Part shown: positions 7,032 through 9,738 of the stretch, in pieces | How the letters are laid out: each line of letters starts with the position of its first letter | How positions within the stretch are numbered: position 1 is the first letter of the stretch | DNA from: Actinomycetes bacterium | GTDB taxonomy: Bacteria; Actinomycetota; Acidimicrobiia; Acidimicrobiales; Microtrichaceae | NCBI GenBank assembly: GCA_023423475.1 | Contig: JAFAFN010000191.1 | Location: 1 to 9,738 of the forward strand | Length of the DNA stretch: 9,738 bases | Reading direction: 5' to 3' | Program-made: the position numbers and the translations under genes | The notes under the pieces: model-generated | Seen by the model: only the letters and a program-made list of their open reading frames with translations | Database searches by the model: none | Told to the model about the DNA's origin: nothing

Positions 7032-7946
7032 ATGCCGAAGGACCATGTGGCCGAGACCGTCGGGTCGAACGAGATGGACTGGTCGCGCGACGAGGACTTC
7101 CTGGGACTCGCGCCGGACGACGAGCCCGGTCGGTTCGGCTTCACCGTCGAGAACCGTCTCGCTCGTCTCGACGGGCGCCTGTACGGCGGGACCGCCATCG
7201 CCGTGTCGGTCGTGGTCGCCGAGGCGATCTCGGAGCGTGCAGCGCTGTGGATGACGACGCAGTTCGTCTCGACGGCCCCCGCTGCAGCTCGGATCACCGT
7301 CGTGGGCGAGGTGCTCGCACCCGGCCGCCGCACCAACCAGGTCCGGGTGACCGCGGTCGACGAGTCCGGTGCCGTGATGTTCGCGTCGCTCGGGGCCACC
7401 GGCCATCTGCGCGACGCCGGCCTGACCGGCACGTTCGAGCACGCGCCGACGGTGAGCAGCCCGGACGACTCGGCGGACACCGGCGGGCCGTTCATCGCGA
7501 TGCTGCGCAACGCGGGGGTCACCGAGCTCCCGACGTTGCCTCGTGACGTCGGGTTCTCGTCGGTGGTCGAGTTCCGCGAGCCGGACGTGCTCGACCACCC
7601 CGACCGCGGCCCTGGCCGGATGTGCGTCTGGTGCCGACGTCGCGACCGGGTGCCGCTGAGCCCGGCGATGTTGTCCTACGTCGCCGACATGGTGCCGTTG
7701 TCGGTCGCCCACGGCGCACGACGCATCGCCGGCGGCGTCAGCCTGGACAACACGATCCGCTTCGCCGCAGCGGCGCCGTCGGAGTGGGTGCTGTTGGACC
7801 TGCGGGCCCACTTCGCCGCCGGTGGGTACGGCCACGGCGTCGCCCACGTGTGGAGCGAGGACGGCGAGCTGCTCGCCACCGCGAGCCAGACGGCGTCGAT
7901 GTTCGAGTTCGACGGCGCGAGCGCGCCCTGGTCGCGGAACGACTGA
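7032..7946 (+). CDS. TesB-like acyl-CoA thioesterase (double hotdog)
   Basis: 304 residues, the usual length for a TesB/ACOT8-type enzyme hydrolysing acyl-CoA to free acid and CoA. The first hotdog (about 30-128) has RLDGRLYGGTAIAVSVVVAE (45-64), the conserved GG before the central helix, and strand FVSTAPAAARITVVGEVLAP. The second (about 175-295) has PLSPAMLSYVADMVPL (208-223), GGVSLDNTIRF (234-244) and LLATASQTASMFEF (280-293). By position Asp239 and Gln286 fit the Asp and Gln of the TesB triad. The Ser/Thr member is not obvious: the expected site in the AGGYGHG loop (263-269) looks occupied by Tyr. A CVWC pair (198-201) has no family precedent I know. It follows the PIG-L gene by 25 nt with a strong RBS. 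Acyl-CoA substrate range is unknown; the family call is good, activity less certain. Confidence 0.82.
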   Translation: MPKDHVAETVGSNEMDWSRDEDFLGLAPDDEPGRFGFTVENRLARLDGRLYGGTAIAVSVVVAEAISERAALWMTTQFVSTAPAAARITVVGEVLAPGRRTNQVRVTAVDESGAVMFASLGATGHLRDAGLTGTFEHAPTVSSPDDSADTGGPFIAMLRNAGVTELPTLPRDVGFSSVVEFREPDVLDHPDRGPGRMCVWCRRRDRVPLSPAMLSYVADMVPLSVAHGARRIAGGVSLDNTIRFAAAAPSEWVLLDLRAHFAAGGYGHGVAHVWSEDGELLATASQTASMFEFDGASAPWSRND

Positions 7947-7973
7947 CTCACAGAACAGCTGGGTCCCGCCGGG

Positions 7974-7979
7974 TACCTT
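7974..7979 (+). promoter_or_regulatory. -10 element (TACCTT) of a leaderless EEP promoter
   Basis: TACCTT ends 6 nt before the ATG at 7986, in the 39-nt gap after the thioesterase stop. No Shine-Dalgarno lies between. It suggests that the EEP gene has its own leaderless promoter. No clear -35 hexamer is seen. Confidence 0.45.
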
Positions 7980-7985
7980 CACGCC

Positions 7986-8903
7986 ATGTCCGAACCGATC
8001 CCCACGGCGCCGAGCCTCAAGGTCCTCCAGCTGAACGCAGGGTCGCTGCTCGAGCACGGGTGGGAGGACCGGCGCCACGAGATCGTCGCGTGGATCGACG
8101 AGCTGGCTCCCGACGTGGTCTGCCTCCAGGAGATCTGGGAGCGCATCGACGACCCGACGACCAACACCGCACGATGGATCGCCGAACAGGCGCAGGGCGA
8201 CTGGCACACCCACTTCGGCGGTGCCGCGTTCGACGAGGCGCTGTGGCCCGACGCGGGTGTGCACTTCGGCTCGGCGATCCTGTCGCGCTGGCCGTTCGAG
8301 ACCACGGGCTACCTGGCCCTTCCGGTCGAGGACGATGCCGACGATCCGTTCCCCGCACTGGTGCCGTGGGAGCTGGTGCACGCGAGGACCGCAGGGCTCG
8401 ACGTCTTCAGCTGCCATCTGGCCTCGGCGCCCGTGCACGGGCACCACCGACGTCGCCAGGTGCTCGCCATCGACGAGTACGTCCGGACGGCCCGGGGCGA
8501 CCTCGACGGCACGACCGGCACGCGGCGGCGCCGGGATTCGGTGCCCGCCATCATCTGCGGCGACTTCAACGCGGAGCCCGACAGCGACGAGATCCGCTTC
8601 ATGACCTCGCTGTGCGACCTCGAGGGTCGGCGCACCTACTACCAGGACGCGTGGCGCGTCGCCGGCGACGGTGGCCCGGGCTGGACCCAGCAGTGGCGCA
8701 CGCACCCGATCGCCGCGGCGATCAACGTGCCCCGCAAGCGGATCGACTACGTCTTCGTCGGCGACGCGTTCAACCGCGTCGACGGTGCGGGTCGGGTGCT
8801 GTCCGCCGAGCTCGCCCTGCACGAGTCCCTGACCGGCGTGATGGCCAGCGACCACATCGGCCTGGTCGTCGAGGTGCGCTGGCCGGACCGGCCTGCGGGC
8901 TGA
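7986..8903 (+). CDS. Endonuclease/exonuclease/phosphatase (EEP) superfamily hydrolase
   Basis: 305-residue divalent-metal phosphodiesterase/phosphatase of the DNase I-like fold. The catalytic motifs appear in order: LKVLQLNAGS with Asn17; APDVVCLQEIW with metal-binding Glu49; FGSAILSRWP (94-103); FSCHLAS with His144; IICGDFNAEPDS with Asp193 and Asn195; RKRIDYVFVG with Asp254; and MASDHIGLV with the final Asp289-His290 pair. All catalytic residues are present, so it should be active. The family includes exonuclease III, DNase I, sphingomyelinases and inositol phosphatases; nothing here fixes the substrate. An Arg-rich stretch (TRRRRD, 179-184) just before the GDFN strand is probably a surface loop. 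There is no signal peptide, so cytoplasmic. It ends 7 nt from the convergent GntR gene, with the stop codon inside a hairpin. Confidence 0.88.
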   Translation: MSEPIPTAPSLKVLQLNAGSLLEHGWEDRRHEIVAWIDELAPDVVCLQEIWERIDDPTTNTARWIAEQAQGDWHTHFGGAAFDEALWPDAGVHFGSAILSRWPFETTGYLALPVEDDADDPFPALVPWELVHARTAGLDVFSCHLASAPVHGHHRRRQVLAIDEYVRTARGDLDGTTGTRRRRDSVPAIICGDFNAEPDSDEIRFMTSLCDLEGRRTYYQDAWRVAGDGGPGWTQQWRTHPIAAAINVPRKRIDYVFVGDAFNRVDGAGRVLSAELALHESLTGVMASDHIGLVVEVRWPDRPAG

Positions 8904-8916
8904 CCCCCCGTCAGCC
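8898..8916. terminator. Bidirectional hairpin containing both convergent stop codons
   Basis: GGCTGAC (8898-8904) pairs perfectly with GTCAGCC (8910-8916) around a CCCCC loop. The left arm contains the TGA of the EEP gene and the right arm the TGA of the GntR gene on the other strand. There is no T-tract, so it would be an actinobacterial-style I-shaped terminator if functional. Confidence 0.5.
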
Positions 8917-9693
8917 GAAGCTGTCCCAGCGCACGGCGCCGTCCCACACCTTGGGGTAGTAGCGCTGCAGGTAGCGCGCGAACTCGTCGATGTGACGGCC
9001 CATCTCGGCTCGTGCACGTTCGGCGTCGCCCGCCGCGATGGCCTCGTAGATCGACCGGTGTGCCGCGATCACCGCGTCCCGCCGGGTCTCGGGGTAGTCG
9101 ACACCGAGCGCGGTGCCGTCGGTGATCCAGTGCAGCGAGGCCGTCAACAGCCCGAACAGCGGGTTGCCCGAGCTCCACGCGATGGCATCGTGGAACACCT
9201 CGTTCTGTCGCAGGAACTCGTCCTCGTCGTCGACGCACTCCTCCATGCGCTCGACCGACCTGCGGATCTGCTCGAGGTGGACCTCGTCGCCCCGCTCGGC
9301 GGCCTGGGCGGCCATCGCGGGTTCGAGCAGCTGTCTCGCCTCGACGATCGAGCGGAACGGCGTCGACAGCAGCTCCATGAACAGCGCCAACGAGGTCCCG
9401 AAGTCCTGCGCGTCGGGGGTGTTCACCTGGGGTCCACCGCCGGGACCGGGCTTCATCGTGATCACGCCCTGCATCTCGAGGAACCGCAGCGACTCGCGCA
9501 GGGTGCCCCGCCCCACGTCGTACTGGGCCAGCATCTCGCGCTCCGAGGCCAGCTTCGCCCCGGGCTCGAGGCCTGCGCGAGTGATCTGGGCGACGATCTG
9601 CTGCGCCACGACCAGCGCCGTCTTCTTGCTGCGACCCGGTCGGGTCCTGCGATGCGTCTCGACCGGCGTGGCCGAGGGCGAGTCGTGGTTCAT
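8911..9693 (-). CDS. GntR-family regulator, FadR/FCD subfamily
   Basis: 260 residues from the ATG at 9693; the frame stays open to the window edge (GTG at 9738), so the start could lie further upstream. The N-terminal winged helix-turn-helix (about 22-90) shows LASEREMLAQYDVGRGTLRE (48-67), then SLRFLEMQGVITMKPGPGGG with the Gly-rich wing. The first ~20 residues are Arg/Thr/Pro-rich and probably disordered. The C-terminal FCD ligand domain (about 108-245) has NEVFHDAI, AAHRSIYEAIAAGDAERA and MGRHIDEFARYL. Asn164, His168, His212 and His234 fit the (D/N)-x3-H ... H ... H metal site that holds carboxylate effectors in this subfamily. Such proteins usually control organic-acid or fatty-acid pathways, but the effector is not readable here. 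Convergent with the EEP gene, so not co-regulated with it; its likely targets lie beyond the window. Confidence 0.9.
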   Translation of the reverse strand: MNHDSPSATPVETHRRTRPGRSKKTALVVAQQIVAQITRAGLEPGAKLASEREMLAQYDVGRGTLRESLRFLEMQGVITMKPGPGGGPQVNTPDAQDFGTSLALFMELLSTPFRSIVEARQLLEPAMAAQAAERGDEVHLEQIRRSVERMEECVDDEDEFLRQNEVFHDAIAWSSGNPLFGLLTASLHWITDGTALGVDYPETRRDAVIAAHRSIYEAIAAGDAERARAEMGRHIDEFARYLQRYYPKVWDGAVRWDSFG

Positions 9694-9738
9694 CGGCGTC
9701 TCGTCATTCCCGGGGGCTCGTGGTGCCGTCGTCCGCAC

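Noticed and set aside
6993..9017. 674-codon minus-strand open frame opposite the thioesterase and EEP genes
   Set aside because: It spans two genes with clear catalytic motifs plus their intergenic gap, and shows no recognisable domain; a high-GC shadow.

Overview
This is a GC-rich window (roughly 70% G+C by eye) of typical bacterial chromosome, densely coded and with actinobacterial traits: GTG starts, several TetR/GntR-type regulators, an alpha/beta heterodimeric methylmalonyl-CoA mutase, and several genes whose start codon lies only 6-8 nt behind a TANNNT-type -10 element (leaderless transcripts). The mix of lipid-type enzymes suggests an Acidimicrobiia-like actinobacterium, but that placement is an inference from style, not a demonstrated match. 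No mobile element, CRISPR array, tRNA or rRNA was seen, and no stretch over 300 nt lacks a gene.

Layout. (1) 1-1304, plus strand: the 3' part of one TetR-family regulator, then a complete second TetR regulator. Its promoter carries a perfect 14-bp palindrome fitting the TnnAACnnGTTnnA pattern known for KstR-type lipid/sterol repressors. (2) 5572-1342, minus strand: a two-gene operon for methylmalonyl-CoA mutase, small non-catalytic subunit first (mutA), then the large B12-binding catalytic subunit (mutB). (3) 5573-5718: a 146-nt divergent control region with a 12-bp-stem hairpin, two CGGA-n-TCCG dyads and a -10 element. (4) 5719-8903, plus strand: DoxX-family membrane protein, PIG-L/LmbE-type zinc deacetylase, TesB-like double-hotdog acyl-CoA thioesterase, and an endonuclease/exonuclease/phosphatase (EEP) superfamily hydrolase. 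(5) 9693-8911, minus strand: a GntR regulator of the FadR/FCD type, convergent with the EEP gene. A 7-bp-stem hairpin contains both stop codons.

How the parts fit. The mutase converts (R)-methylmalonyl-CoA to succinyl-CoA, the last step in feeding propionyl-CoA (from odd-chain fatty acids, sterols, Val/Ile) into the TCA cycle. A KstR-like operator beside the neighbouring regulator and a CoA-thioesterase nearby are compatible with a lipid-catabolism neighbourhood, but this functional link is inferred. The rest looks like ordinary metabolism; I do not see a convincing novel multi-gene system. The points most worth a second look are regulatory: the 14-bp palindrome, the repeated leaderless architecture, the structured mutAB leader with its paired dyads, and the stop-codon hairpin.
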